Shown: piece by piece, positions 1-6,438 of the stretch
Numbering within the stretch: the stretch's first letter is position 1
How the letters are laid out: the number at the start of each line of letters is the position of its first letter
NCBI GenBank assembly: GCA_027076245.1
Contig: JALTKC010000096.1
Location: 1 to 7,173, forward strand
Direction: 5' to 3'
DNA: 7,173 nucleotides
Origin: Gammaproteobacteria bacterium
Lineage (GTDB): Bacteria; Pseudomonadota; Gammaproteobacteria; GRL18
The notes under the pieces: generated by a model
Seen by the model: the letters and a program-made list of their open reading frames with translations, nothing else
What the model was told of the DNA's origin: nothing
The model's database searches: none
Position numbers and translations under genes: made by a program

Positions 1-942
1 GGCATCACTTTTATCTTCTTCTGCCTCATATTCTTTTAATTTCTTATTTTTTTCATTTATCTGCTTGCTGAGCTGGCTGTTCGATTTGGCCAGTTTAAGG
101 ATCAGGGGATGCTGACCTTCTGCCTGTTGCTGTTCACTGCGGGTTATATCCTGTGTTTTCTGAATATCACTGCTGCGCTTCTCATCCACTGCCTGTTGCA
201 ATTCTGCCTGTTTTTGTTTAATGCGTGTTAATTTTAATGCACTGAGTTTTTTCTTCTGTTCCAGTAAGTCCAGACGGATTGGCAAACTTAATAATTGCTG
301 ATCCCACATTTTTAACTGACTACGCAAAGCGGCTATACTGACCTCAAGATACCACTTATTGGCCTGTTTCTGCTCATCTGAAATGCCTCTTTGCGGTTGG
401 TTTTTTTCCTCCAGAAGCGATTCCAGCTTATGATTAGCTTCAATCAGTTGTTTGCGTACTTTTGTAGCACTGCCGGATTCACGTTCTATAGCCTGTTTTA
501 AATCAGCAAACTGTGTCTGCACTGCTGTCAGGTTGGCAGACTCCGCATTAAGCATTTGTTCCAGTTCCTGCAGCTTATACTGGTTTAGCTGCCCTTTTTT
601 AAACAGAGGTTTAGCGGCTTTCTGTTCTTCTTTGATCTGTTCTTTTTTTAATTTTCTTATTTCAGCCGGAGCCGTTTTCATTAACAGTTGATAGTCCGCC
701 ATATGAGAACGGTTGTTTTTTAAGGCATCGAGTTTATCAAGGGTTTTACTATAGATACTCAGTAAGCTGTTTTTTGCTTCATTATCCAGAACATTGGTAT
801 CTTTTATTTCAACAATTTTATCCTTTATTTTTTCTTCACTCACCAGTGTTGTATTCATACCATCAGAATCAACAGCATAAAGGGACACACTTACTGTGCT
901 TAACAGAATCAGTAAAAAAAACCATAAGGAATATTTTTTCAT
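1..942 (-). CDS. MscM/MscK-type mechanosensitive channel, N-terminal periplasmic part (partial, 3' end off the window)
   Basis: The frame stays open for 314 codons from the ATG at 942 to the left edge. The first residues, MKKYSLWFFLLILLSTVSVS, are a signal peptide, probably cleaved after Ala23 (LYA|VD). The rest is Lys/Glu/Gln-rich helix, as expected of the periplasmic coiled-coil 'MscS porin' domain of large MscS-family channels. The late segment with QQAVDEKR followed by HPLILKLAKSNSQLSKQI resembles the corresponding stretch of E. coli YjeP (MscM), as I recall it. Family members are about 1,100 residues and carry the membrane pore and MscS domain at the C-terminus, which is not in this window. 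Such channels release solutes on osmotic downshock. An in-frame ATG at 960 would add six residues; I prefer 942 because it gives a typical signal peptide, but neither start has a good ribosome binding site. The gene looks visibly more A+T-rich than oadGAB. It lies 98-116 nt downstream of oadB and probably has its own promoter. Confidence 0.75.
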   Translation of the reverse strand, partial: MKKYSLWFFLLILLSTVSVSLYAVDSDGMNTTLVSEEKIKDKIVEIKDTNVLDNEAKNSLLSIYSKTLDKLDALKNNRSHMADYQLLMKTAPAEIRKLKKEQIKEEQKAAKPLFKKGQLNQYKLQELEQMLNAESANLTAVQTQFADLKQAIERESGSATKVRKQLIEANHKLESLLEEKNQPQRGISDEQKQANKWYLEVSIAALRSQLKMWDQQLLSLPIRLDLLEQKKKLSALKLTRIKQKQAELQQAVDEKRSSDIQKTQDITRSEQQQAEGQHPLILKLAKSNSQLSKQINEKNKKLKEYEAEEDKSDA

Positions 943-1003
943 TGTATTGATAAAATCCATCCAGAATTAAAGCAAAAGACAAGCGCAATACGCAGTATGG
1001 AAA

Positions 1004-1009
1004 ATTATA
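1004..1009 (-). promoter_or_regulatory. Candidate -10 box for the mechanosensitive channel gene
   Basis: The minus strand reads a perfect TATAAT here, in the 98-nt A+T-rich gap between the oadB stop and the channel gene. It lies about 45-60 nt upstream of the two possible starts. A 17-nt spacer places TATCAA at 1027-1032, a poor -35 match, so only the -10 is convincing. I see no clear hairpin with a T tract after oadB, so read-through from the oad operon is also possible. Confidence 0.4.
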
Positions 1010-1058
1010 CTATTGAGCAATAGTAATTGATACCGATACGATTGAGATGCTAACTGGC

Positions 1059-2498
1059 TCAGGCACCAAAGTATTTTAATAACACGCCGGCGGCCACTGT
1101 TGAACCAATTACCCCGGCCACATTCGGCCCCATGGCATGCATCAGCAGAAAGTTATGGGGGTTAGCTTCCATCCCGACTTTATTGGATACTCTGGCCGCC
1201 ATGGGTACAGCAGAGACACCAGCCGAGCCAATCAGAGGATTAATATTTTCTTTAGTGAAACGATGCATTATTTTAGCCATAATCACACCACAGGCGGTAC
1301 CCACGGCAAAAGCAGCCACCCCTAAGAGCAGAATTTTAAGCGTATCCCACTGCAGAAACTGTTCAGCCTGCAGTTTTGAACCCACTGCCAGTCCCAGAAA
1401 AATAGTCACTATATTAATCAGAGAATTCTGGGTGGTATTACTTAACCGATCCACGACTCCGCTCTCACGCATTAAGGTACCAAAACAGAACATACCCAGC
1501 AGGGGCGCTGCTTCCGGCAGAATTAGCCCCACCAGAATCAACAACAGCAAGGGAAAGATGATTTTTTCAGTCTGGGACACTTCCCGTAACTGGGACATAC
1601 TGCGCTGACGTTCTTCCTGTGTGGTTAACAGGCGCATAATTGGCGGCTGAATCATGGGCACCAGGGCCATATAGGAATAAGCCGCCACAGCAATAGCACC
1701 GAGCAGATGAGGCGATAATTTACTGGTCAGGTAAATGGCCGTCGGCCCGTCGGCACCACCGATAATAGCAATAGAGGCTGCTTCTTCACCACTGAAGCCC
1801 AGCATTAAGGCTCCGGCCAGAGTAGCAAAAATACCAAACTGGGCAGCCCCGCCCAGCAGCAGAGTTTTGGGGTTGGCCAGTAAGGGGCCAAAATCGGTCA
1901 TAGCCCCAACCCCCATAAAAATCAGTAATGGAAATACCCCACTGGACAGCCCCACCAGATAAAACAGGTATAAAATACCGTCACTGAAGCTGTTCTGGGC
2001 AGCCAGTAATTTCAGTTTATGGTGCAGAACTTCATCACCCTCATTTTCAGCATGGTACACCGCATAAAATGCCTCATGGCAAAGCCGGCCCGATTGACAG
2101 TATTCTGCAACAGGTTGAGCCAGAAGGTGATGCATATTATTTAGCAGCTGGGCCGATTTAATACTGCTGTCCTGTTGAACCTCCAGCGGCAGATCCTTAA
2201 ACTTAAGCTGCTGTGCCTGAGGCTGTGTAAGCCCAAGATCGTCTATGTAGTCTTCCAGTACCCGCTGCTCATAGTTGAGTGCCTGATTAAACGCCTGCAG
2301 AGCCGCAGGTTCAGACATCCCGGCACCGGGTATATTAGACAGAATGGCGCCAAAACCAATGGGCAATAATAATAAAGGCTCAAATTTTTTACGAATAGCC
2401 AGAAACAGTAATACCAGCCCCACCAGGATCATCACGGCCTGTCCCGCACTGATATTGTAAATCCCGGAGCCTTCCCAGATACGGATAATATTTTCCAT
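1059..2498 (-). CDS. oadB: Oxaloacetate decarboxylase, beta subunit (Na+ pump, carboxybiotin decarboxylase)
   Basis: This 479-residue polytopic inner-membrane protein decarboxylates the carboxybiotin delivered by OadA and moves Na+ out of the cell. The family signature is clear: KKFEPLLLLPIGFGA near residue 37, GVGAMTDFGPLLANP near 196, GGADGPTAIYL at 247-257, SYMALVPMIQPPIM near 275, and NPLIGSAGVSAVPMAARVSNK at 420-440. Residues shown to matter for Na+/H+ coupling in Klebsiella OadB (D203, Y229, N373, G377, S382, R389) appear here as D250, Y276, N420, G424, S429 and R436, all shifted by exactly 47. The pump core therefore looks functional, and the extra length sits before D250, most likely within residues 62-170. 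The ATG overlaps the oadA stop by one base (TGATG). No Shine-Dalgarno is visible, so translation is probably coupled to oadA. Close relatives are the beta subunits of methylmalonyl-CoA and glutaconyl-CoA decarboxylases; the adjacent oadA settles the call. Confidence 0.97.
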   Translation of the reverse strand: MENIIRIWEGSGIYNISAGQAVMILVGLVLLFLAIRKKFEPLLLLPIGFGAILSNIPGAGMSEPAALQAFNQALNYEQRVLEDYIDDLGLTQPQAQQLKFKDLPLEVQQDSSIKSAQLLNNMHHLLAQPVAEYCQSGRLCHEAFYAVYHAENEGDEVLHHKLKLLAAQNSFSDGILYLFYLVGLSSGVFPLLIFMGVGAMTDFGPLLANPKTLLLGGAAQFGIFATLAGALMLGFSGEEAASIAIIGGADGPTAIYLTSKLSPHLLGAIAVAAYSYMALVPMIQPPIMRLLTTQEERQRSMSQLREVSQTEKIIFPLLLLILVGLILPEAAPLLGMFCFGTLMRESGVVDRLSNTTQNSLINIVTIFLGLAVGSKLQAEQFLQWDTLKILLLGVAAFAVGTACGVIMAKIMHRFTKENINPLIGSAGVSAVPMAARVSNKVGMEANPHNFLLMHAMGPNVAGVIGSTVAAGVLLKYFGA

Positions 2499-4342
2499 CA
2501 GGAGGGGTTATCCGTGTAATTGATTTTATACAGCGCATCCCCGACACTGACCTTATCCCCTTCCGCAGCACAGATTTCCAGAATAGTACCGTCTTTACCG
2601 GCCCGCAGTTCAGTTTCCATTTTCATGGCTTCCAGCACCAGGATCACATCGCCTTCCTGCACCGACTGTTCCGGCTTAACCAGTACCCTGACCACATTAC
2701 CGCTTAAAGGTGCTGGAATAAGTTCGCCGGCTGATAGTGACTGTGTGGGTGCTACATCCTGTGAAGCTGATACCGTAGAAGATCCGGTCGCTACAGGTGC
2801 TGTAATGTCACCGCCTTCGGAGACTTCTACCACATAACTTTGCCCCGACACGGTCACGGTATAAACACTGCTTTGCTGATCATCCTGGCTACCAGAGGAT
2901 GACTTGTTCTGTTGAAGAACATCCACCTGCTCCGGTTTTTTCTCAAAGGCCGCCGAATTGCCTCGATTTTCAAGAAACTTTAAACCGACCTGCGGGAACA
3001 GGGCATAGGTCAGTACGTCATCAATCGGTTCCACCGCCAGTTTGATCTGCCGGCCCTCGGCAATCTGTTTTAATTCCCGGGTTAACTTGTCAACTTCCGG
3101 CTGTAGCCTATCCGCAGGCCGAACCGTAATAGGCTGTTCACCTTCCAGTACCCGCTCTTGTAATGCCTTATTAACCGGTGCCGGAGTGGCTCCATATTCG
3201 CCTTTAAGCACGCCTGCGGTTTCCCGGGTAATGGTTTTATAGGACTCACCGGACAGAACATTAATAACCGCCTGGGTGCCCACAATTTGAGAGGTGGGTG
3301 TCACCAGAGGGATAAACCCCAGATCCTCTCGTACTTTTGGAATTTCTTCCAGCACTTGATCCAGTTTGTCTGCAGCACCCTGCTCTCTGAGCTGGTTTTC
3401 CATATTAGTCAACATACCGCCGGGCACCTGGGCTACCAGGATTCTGGAATCAATCCCTTTTAATGAACCTTCAAAACGATGATACTTTTTCCTGACATCC
3501 CGGAAATAAGCCGCAATTTTTTCCAGTTTAAGCAGGTCCAGGCCCGTGTCACCAGGCTGATCCTGCATAATAGCCACCACAGATTCAGTAGCAGAGTGCC
3601 CGTAAGTCGCACTCATGGACGATATGGAAGTATCCACATTATCCACTCCGGCTTCAATAGCCTTAATAATACTGGCCGTGGATAATCCAGTCGTGGCATG
3701 GCAATGCAGATGTACCGGAATGTCCAGTACTTTTTTCAGGCCAGAAACCAGTTCATAAGCCGTATAAGGCTTCAAAAGACCAGCCATATCCTTAATACAG
3801 ATGGAATGAGCCCCCATATCCTGTAAACGCTGTGCCAGATCCAGCCACAGCTCAATGGTATGCACCTCACTAGTGGTATAGGACATAGCCGCCTGAGCAT
3901 GTTTACCCAGAGCCACGACGGATTTAATAGCTGTGGTAAAGTTTCGCGGATCATTCATGGCATCAAAGACCCGGAACACATCAATACCGTTAACGGCGGC
4001 CCGCTCCACAAATTTTTCGACCACATCGTCCGCATAGTGACGATAACCCAGAATATTCTGGCCCCTGAATAACATCTGTTGAGGGGTATTGGGCATGACT
4101 TCTTTTATTTTTCTGATACGCTCCCAGGGATCTTCCCCCAGATAACGGATACAGGCATCAAAGGTCGCCCCACCCCATGATTCTATTGACCAGTAACCTA
4201 TTTCATCCAGTTGTTCAGCAATAGGCAACATATCATCCAGACGCATACGGGTCGCCAGTAACGACTGATGGGCATCCCGAAAAACCAGTTCAGTAATACC
4301 TAACGGCTGCTCAGGTGTATTATGTTGTACGGGTTCTGACAT
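2498..4342 (-). CDS. oadA: Oxaloacetate decarboxylase, alpha subunit (biotin carboxyltransferase)
   Basis: This 614-residue cytoplasmic subunit transfers CO2 from oxaloacetate to its own biotin, yielding pyruvate. The N-terminal carboxyltransferase TIM barrel opens with LVFRDAHQSLLATRM. Metal and catalytic residues known from Vibrio OadA (D17, K178, H207, H209) map to D23, K184, H213 and H215, in FRDAHQS, CIKDMAG and HLHCHATTG. A helical association region follows to about residue 460. A Ser/Gln/Ala-rich linker (about 475-545) contains a short YTVTVSGQSYVVEV segment. The biotinyl domain is at 541-607, with the EAMKMET motif and biotinylated Lys574. Length is close to the usual 590-600. I chose the ATG at 4342 over an upstream in-frame ATG at 4390 because it has an AGGAA five bases upstream and starts directly after the oadG stop; the longer form would overlap oadG. 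The stop overlaps the oadB start. PycB is similar, but the oadG and oadB neighbours indicate OadA. Confidence 0.97.
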   Translation of the reverse strand: MSEPVQHNTPEQPLGITELVFRDAHQSLLATRMRLDDMLPIAEQLDEIGYWSIESWGGATFDACIRYLGEDPWERIRKIKEVMPNTPQQMLFRGQNILGYRHYADDVVEKFVERAAVNGIDVFRVFDAMNDPRNFTTAIKSVVALGKHAQAAMSYTTSEVHTIELWLDLAQRLQDMGAHSICIKDMAGLLKPYTAYELVSGLKKVLDIPVHLHCHATTGLSTASIIKAIEAGVDNVDTSISSMSATYGHSATESVVAIMQDQPGDTGLDLLKLEKIAAYFRDVRKKYHRFEGSLKGIDSRILVAQVPGGMLTNMENQLREQGAADKLDQVLEEIPKVREDLGFIPLVTPTSQIVGTQAVINVLSGESYKTITRETAGVLKGEYGATPAPVNKALQERVLEGEQPITVRPADRLQPEVDKLTRELKQIAEGRQIKLAVEPIDDVLTYALFPQVGLKFLENRGNSAAFEKKPEQVDVLQQNKSSSGSQDDQQSSVYTVTVSGQSYVVEVSEGGDITAPVATGSSTVSASQDVAPTQSLSAGELIPAPLSGNVVRVLVKPEQSVQEGDVILVLEAMKMETELRAGKDGTILEICAAEGDKVSVGDALYKINYTDNPS

Positions 4343-4343
4343 A

Positions 4344-4604
4344 CTATTTCCTGTTTCTGGAGCGGTGTTTATGAATAGCTGCCGCCACAATTGTAGTTAA
4401 TAATTCTGCCGGCATTGCAGTTTTGTCTGCCCTTTTCGCCCCTGTTTCTGATGGCTGAAAGTTGGGTTTGCCAGGCTCAGAGCGAGGCTGTTCTTCAAAA
4501 CGTTTTACCAGATGTGACATAATGCTGGTCACAAAAATAAGTAAAATCAGAAATGAAAAAACCGTGCTCATTCCTGTTAATGCCAGTTCCAGTCCTAAGT
4601 TCAT
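4344..4604 (-). CDS. oadG: Oxaloacetate decarboxylase, gamma subunit
   Basis: This 86-residue protein has one N-terminal membrane helix (about residues 7-29, LALTGMSTVFSFLILLIFVT) and a polar, Pro/Lys-rich cytoplasmic tail. That is the architecture of OadG, which assembles the complex by tying OadA to the OadB membrane subunit. The start MNLGLELALTGMSTVF and the 'GM..VF..L' pattern are typical of the family. The tail ends in a His/Arg/Lys-rich stretch (IHKHRSRNRK); in Klebsiella OadG the His-containing tail binds the metal and contacts OadA, so a similar role is likely here. The TAG stop is one base before the oadA ATG. A weak AGGCGG lies upstream of the ATG. It is the first gene of the oadGAB set, and only about 40 nt separate it from the boundary of the inserted element upstream. 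Confidence 0.93.
   Translation of the reverse strand: MNLGLELALTGMSTVFSFLILLIFVTSIMSHLVKRFEEQPRSEPGKPNFQPSETGAKRADKTAMPAELLTTIVAAAIHKHRSRNRK
4348..4352 (-). promoter_or_regulatory. oadA: Ribosome binding site of oadA
   Basis: AGGAA on the minus strand lies five bases before the ATG at 4342 and inside the last codons of oadG. It decides the oadA start in favour of MSEPVQ rather than the in-frame ATG 48 bases upstream. Confidence 0.7.
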
Positions 4605-4638
4605 ATTGCCGCCTGTTTGTTTATTAATGCAAAAACTT

Positions 4639-4644
4639 TAGTTA
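4639..4644. repeat. Left copy of putative target site duplication (TAGTTA)
   Basis: The direct repeat TAGTTA immediately precedes the left terminal inverted repeat. The matching copy is at 4837-4842. The shared run extends to seven bases (TAGTTAG) because the element's first base equals the base following the right copy. Confidence 0.55.
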
Positions 4645-4684
4645 GTGCCCATCCGTTTATTGGGGTTATTTATTTTTTCGGTTC

Positions 4685-4712
4685 TTCATAAAAAGATGTA
4701 CTTAAATGCAAA
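4685..4712 (-). promoter_or_regulatory. Weak candidate promoter inside the element, facing oadG
   Basis: The minus strand has TTTGCA (4707-4712) and TATGAA (4685-4690) with a 16-nt spacer, each matching four of six consensus positions. It would start transcription about 75 nt upstream of oadG. The A+T-rich setting makes chance matches likely, so this is a suggestion only. Confidence 0.2.
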
Positions 4713-4719
4713 GCAGCTT

Positions 4720-4803
4720 CCTGGGAGCGCGGGCATCCTGCCCACGTCAACAAGCCGATTTGTACGTTATTTCTAATGCGGGCAAGATGCCCGCACTCCC
4801 AGG
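4720..4803. repeat. REP/REPIN-like pair of inverted GC-rich arms
   Basis: Arms of 24 nt at 4720-4743 and 4780-4803 are complementary at 22 positions, with a 36-nt centre. Each arm carries a smaller palindrome: GGGCATCCTGCCC in the first, and the fuller GCGGGCAAGATGCCCGC at 4778-4794 in the second. The centre has its own small symmetry (ACGT at 4744-4747 and 4764-4767, ACAA against TTGT within). The result is a nested hairpin that can form on either strand. No T tract follows, so it is not a classic intrinsic terminator. Similar GCGGGC...GCCCGC palindromes are widespread as intergenic repeats in bacteria. Confidence 0.7.
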
Positions 4804-4835
4804 TTTAAGATACCTTATTAATAAACGGATGGACA

Positions 4836-5861
4836 CTAGTTAGCTGTTAAAGCATCCAGTTCCGGCTTTAACCGATTATAAGCCATCTGTGCTGTTGTTT
4901 CAGAATTACCTGCAGATGGCCAACGCCCGACAGATTCAAGGGTATGCTGCATACAGACAGTATTGGCCTGATAGAGTATCTGTCCCAGTACCGATTTATG
5001 CTCGGTAAATTCATCTGTCTGTTCAAAAATAGCCTGAACAATCGGTTGCTGCAGTCCCCAGTTTTGAGCAATCAATACTGACAGTCTTTTAGACAGTTTA
5101 AGCAGACGGCCTTTAAAAAGCAGCGACCGGGGTGCGTCTCTCAGGTCCTGAACCGAATTCATTGTCTGTACAACAATAGTCATACCCAGGTTATGCAACA
5201 ACCCCGTCAGATAAGCATCAAAAGGTTCCTGCTTTTGCTTCTGGGCTATTAATTGACAGGCTGAAGCCGTTTTCACAGAATGTTCCCAGATTTTACAGCC
5301 TGAATGTTTAAGAAAATAGCCACTTTCAATTAACATAATGGGTTTTAATGCGGTTTTCATAACCACTTTTTTAACTTCAAGAACCCCCAACTGAACCAGA
5401 ACATGCTCCAGCTTGTCTTCACTGGCCTGCAAATTAAAACGGGAGCTATTGGCCAGCTTTAGTACTTCAAGCAATAATACGGGGTCGCGCAAAATTAAAG
5501 CGGCAATATCTTTCCAGTGGAAATCACGGGTTCTTAACAGGTGTAACAGTTTAGGGGTAATATCGGGGAGACGCGGGATCTGTTCAGCCAGGGCCTGAGA
5601 ATTTTGCTGAAAAATATTTTCAAGTCGCTGTAAGACATCCTGTTCAAAGTCATTCAATTCCAGTTCCATCAGGGTATTAACCCCAATGAAGTACTGATAA
5701 TAGCTTTGTTCCAGCTCCTGATACAAAGTCGTATCAGGCCAGTATAAAGAATGTTCCGTATAGCGGTTTATTGAGCGTCCAGAGTCAAACGGACTGGAAG
5801 CTGAATAACGGCGCTTTCTGCCGGATATAAAAAATGATTTGAGCTGTTTGAACAAAGACAT
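4836..5861 (-). CDS. HDOD-domain signalling protein
   Basis: This 341-residue, probably cytoplasmic protein has an N-terminal extension (about 1-95), basic at the start (GRKRRYS), then a helical segment with LYQELEQSYYQYFIG and LNDFEQDVLQRL. The HDOD domain spans about 97-285. It shows LPDITPKLLHLL, a DPVLLLEVLKLANSSRF stretch, QLGVLEVKKVVMKTAL, WEHSVKTA (His194) and YLTGLLHNLGMTIV (221-230). HDOD domains resemble HD phosphohydrolases but usually lack the full metal-binding HD set; here the usual HD pair is HN, so hydrolase activity is unlikely and a protein-binding regulatory role is more plausible. The target is unknown. The gene starts 13 nt after the ferritin-like gene, so the two are probably cotranscribed. 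There is no good ribosome binding site (TTCTGAAACTTT before ATG). Its TAG stop lies across the edge of the inserted element. Confidence 0.88.
   Translation of the reverse strand: MSLFKQLKSFFISGRKRRYSASSPFDSGRSINRYTEHSLYWPDTTLYQELEQSYYQYFIGVNTLMELELNDFEQDVLQRLENIFQQNSQALAEQIPRLPDITPKLLHLLRTRDFHWKDIAALILRDPVLLLEVLKLANSSRFNLQASEDKLEHVLVQLGVLEVKKVVMKTALKPIMLIESGYFLKHSGCKIWEHSVKTASACQLIAQKQKQEPFDAYLTGLLHNLGMTIVVQTMNSVQDLRDAPRSLLFKGRLLKLSKRLSVLIAQNWGLQQPIVQAIFEQTDEFTEHKSVLGQILYQANTVCMQHTLESVGRWPSAGNSETTAQMAYNRLKPELDALTAN
4837..4842. repeat. Right copy of putative target site duplication (TAGTTA)
   Basis: This copy lies directly after the right terminal inverted repeat. On the minus strand it reads TAACTA, and its last two bases form the TA of the HDOD gene's stop codon; the G comes from the element's terminal base. 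Confidence 0.55.
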
Positions 5862-5874
5862 AAAGTTTCAGAAA

Positions 5875-6375
5875 TTACACCCCGCCGCTATGCACCACTT
5901 CATAATAAATTTTTTCCAGCTCATTTTTATGTTCGGTTTCTTCCTGGGCAAGGAAGGTAAAAACATCTTTTAAGGGGCCTTCCGGCGCACTTTCGGCCAG
6001 AGCATGGTATTGATCCATAGCCGCCTGCTCCCTTCCCAAAGCATATTGTAAAATACTTTGATCATCCGGATTATCCCCCAGATCCGGCAGCTGGATACAG
6101 TCAGAAAAACGTTTATTACTGGGCGGCAGACTGATTTCCCGTTTAATCTGCTGTTCAACTTCCGGATCATTAGCCAGTTTGGTAAACAGATCATAATGCG
6201 CCTGCTCTTCCACCACCAGTTCCTCCACCAGATAACGAATACGCTTACTGACCTTAGGCGCCAGATCCGCATAAAAATCCCTGGCCGTCCGTTCAAACTC
6301 CGTAGCCACTTTTAGAACGTCCTGCAGCGTTGAACAGGAACTGAGTTTGTCTTTACCTGTGGGTGTGTTTGTCAT
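5875..6375 (-). CDS. Rubrerythrin-type ferritin-like di-iron protein
   Basis: This 166-residue soluble protein has the two-fold pattern of a ferritin-like four-helix bundle. Each half has an E-x2-A-x2-(F/Q)-Y helix followed by an E-x2-H helix: Glu28 (FERTARDFY) with Glu57 and His60 (VEEQAH), then Glu116 (REQAAMDQY) with Glu146 and His149 (EETEH). These six residues are the expected ligands of a rubrerythrin-like di-iron site. There is no C-terminal CxxC rubredoxin domain, so this is the ferritin-like domain alone, of the kind linked to peroxide or iron handling. The exact reaction cannot be read from the sequence. A 35-residue linker (about 75-110, Pro/Asp-rich) joins the halves. The start is supported by AGG eight bases upstream of ATG. 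The leader region upstream carries the heptamer repeats, and the HDOD gene follows after 13 nt. Confidence 0.85.
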   Translation of the reverse strand: MTNTPTGKDKLSSCSTLQDVLKVATEFERTARDFYADLAPKVSKRIRYLVEELVVEEQAHYDLFTKLANDPEVEQQIKREISLPPSNKRFSDCIQLPDLGDNPDDQSILQYALGREQAAMDQYHALAESAPEGPLKDVFTFLAQEETEHKNELEKIYYEVVHSGGV

Positions 6376-6394
6376 AGTTTTAACCTAAATTTTT

Positions 6395-6438
6395 AGCGTT
6401 GAGCGTTGAGCGTTGAGCGTTGAGCGTTGAGCGTTGAG
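6395..6438. repeat. Tandem 7-bp repeat array, six copies of AGCGTTG
   Basis: Six perfect head-to-tail copies of the heptamer AGCGTTG (equivalently GCGTTGA) are followed by AG. They lie 20 nt upstream of the ferritin-like gene's ATG, just outside its ribosome binding site. Perfect identity of all units points to recent expansion or slippage. The array is not coding. Confidence 0.95.

Larger units (their letters stand above)
4645..4836. mobile_element. MITE-like non-autonomous element with terminal inverted repeats
   Basis: The element is about 192 bp and encodes no protein. Its ends are inverted repeats of 17 bp with one mismatch: GTGCCCATCCGTTTATT at 4645-4661 and the complement of GTGTCCATCCGTTTATT at 4820-4836. 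The identical direct repeat TAGTTA (TAGTTAG if the next base is counted) flanks it at 4639-4644 and 4837-4842, consistent with a target site duplication. Inside is a pair of long inverted GC-rich arms (4720-4803), while the rest is A+T-rich. It separates the HDOD gene from oadG. Without it these two genes would lie only about 35 nt apart and probably form one transcription unit. No transposase is present in the window, so mobilisation would need one in trans. The family is unidentified from the sequence alone. Confidence 0.7.

Noticed and set aside
452..691. 79-codon open frame on the plus strand
   Set aside because: It lies antisense to the channel gene, whose frame has a signal peptide and family-like sequence. 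The plus-strand product has no recognisable features.
1132..1608. 158-codon open frame on the plus strand
   Set aside because: It is fully antisense to conserved oadB and has no family resemblance; it is a shadow of the codon pattern of the real gene.
4343..4390. Longer oadA start at 4390
   Set aside because: It would overlap the oadG coding end by 47 bases and lacks a ribosome binding site. The ATG at 4342 has AGGAA at the right distance and follows the oadG stop directly.
4720..4803. Intrinsic terminator after the HDOD gene
   Set aside because: The stems are strong but neither strand has a T run directly after them, and the arms are 24 nt with a 36-nt centre. A mobile or REP-type repeat fits better.
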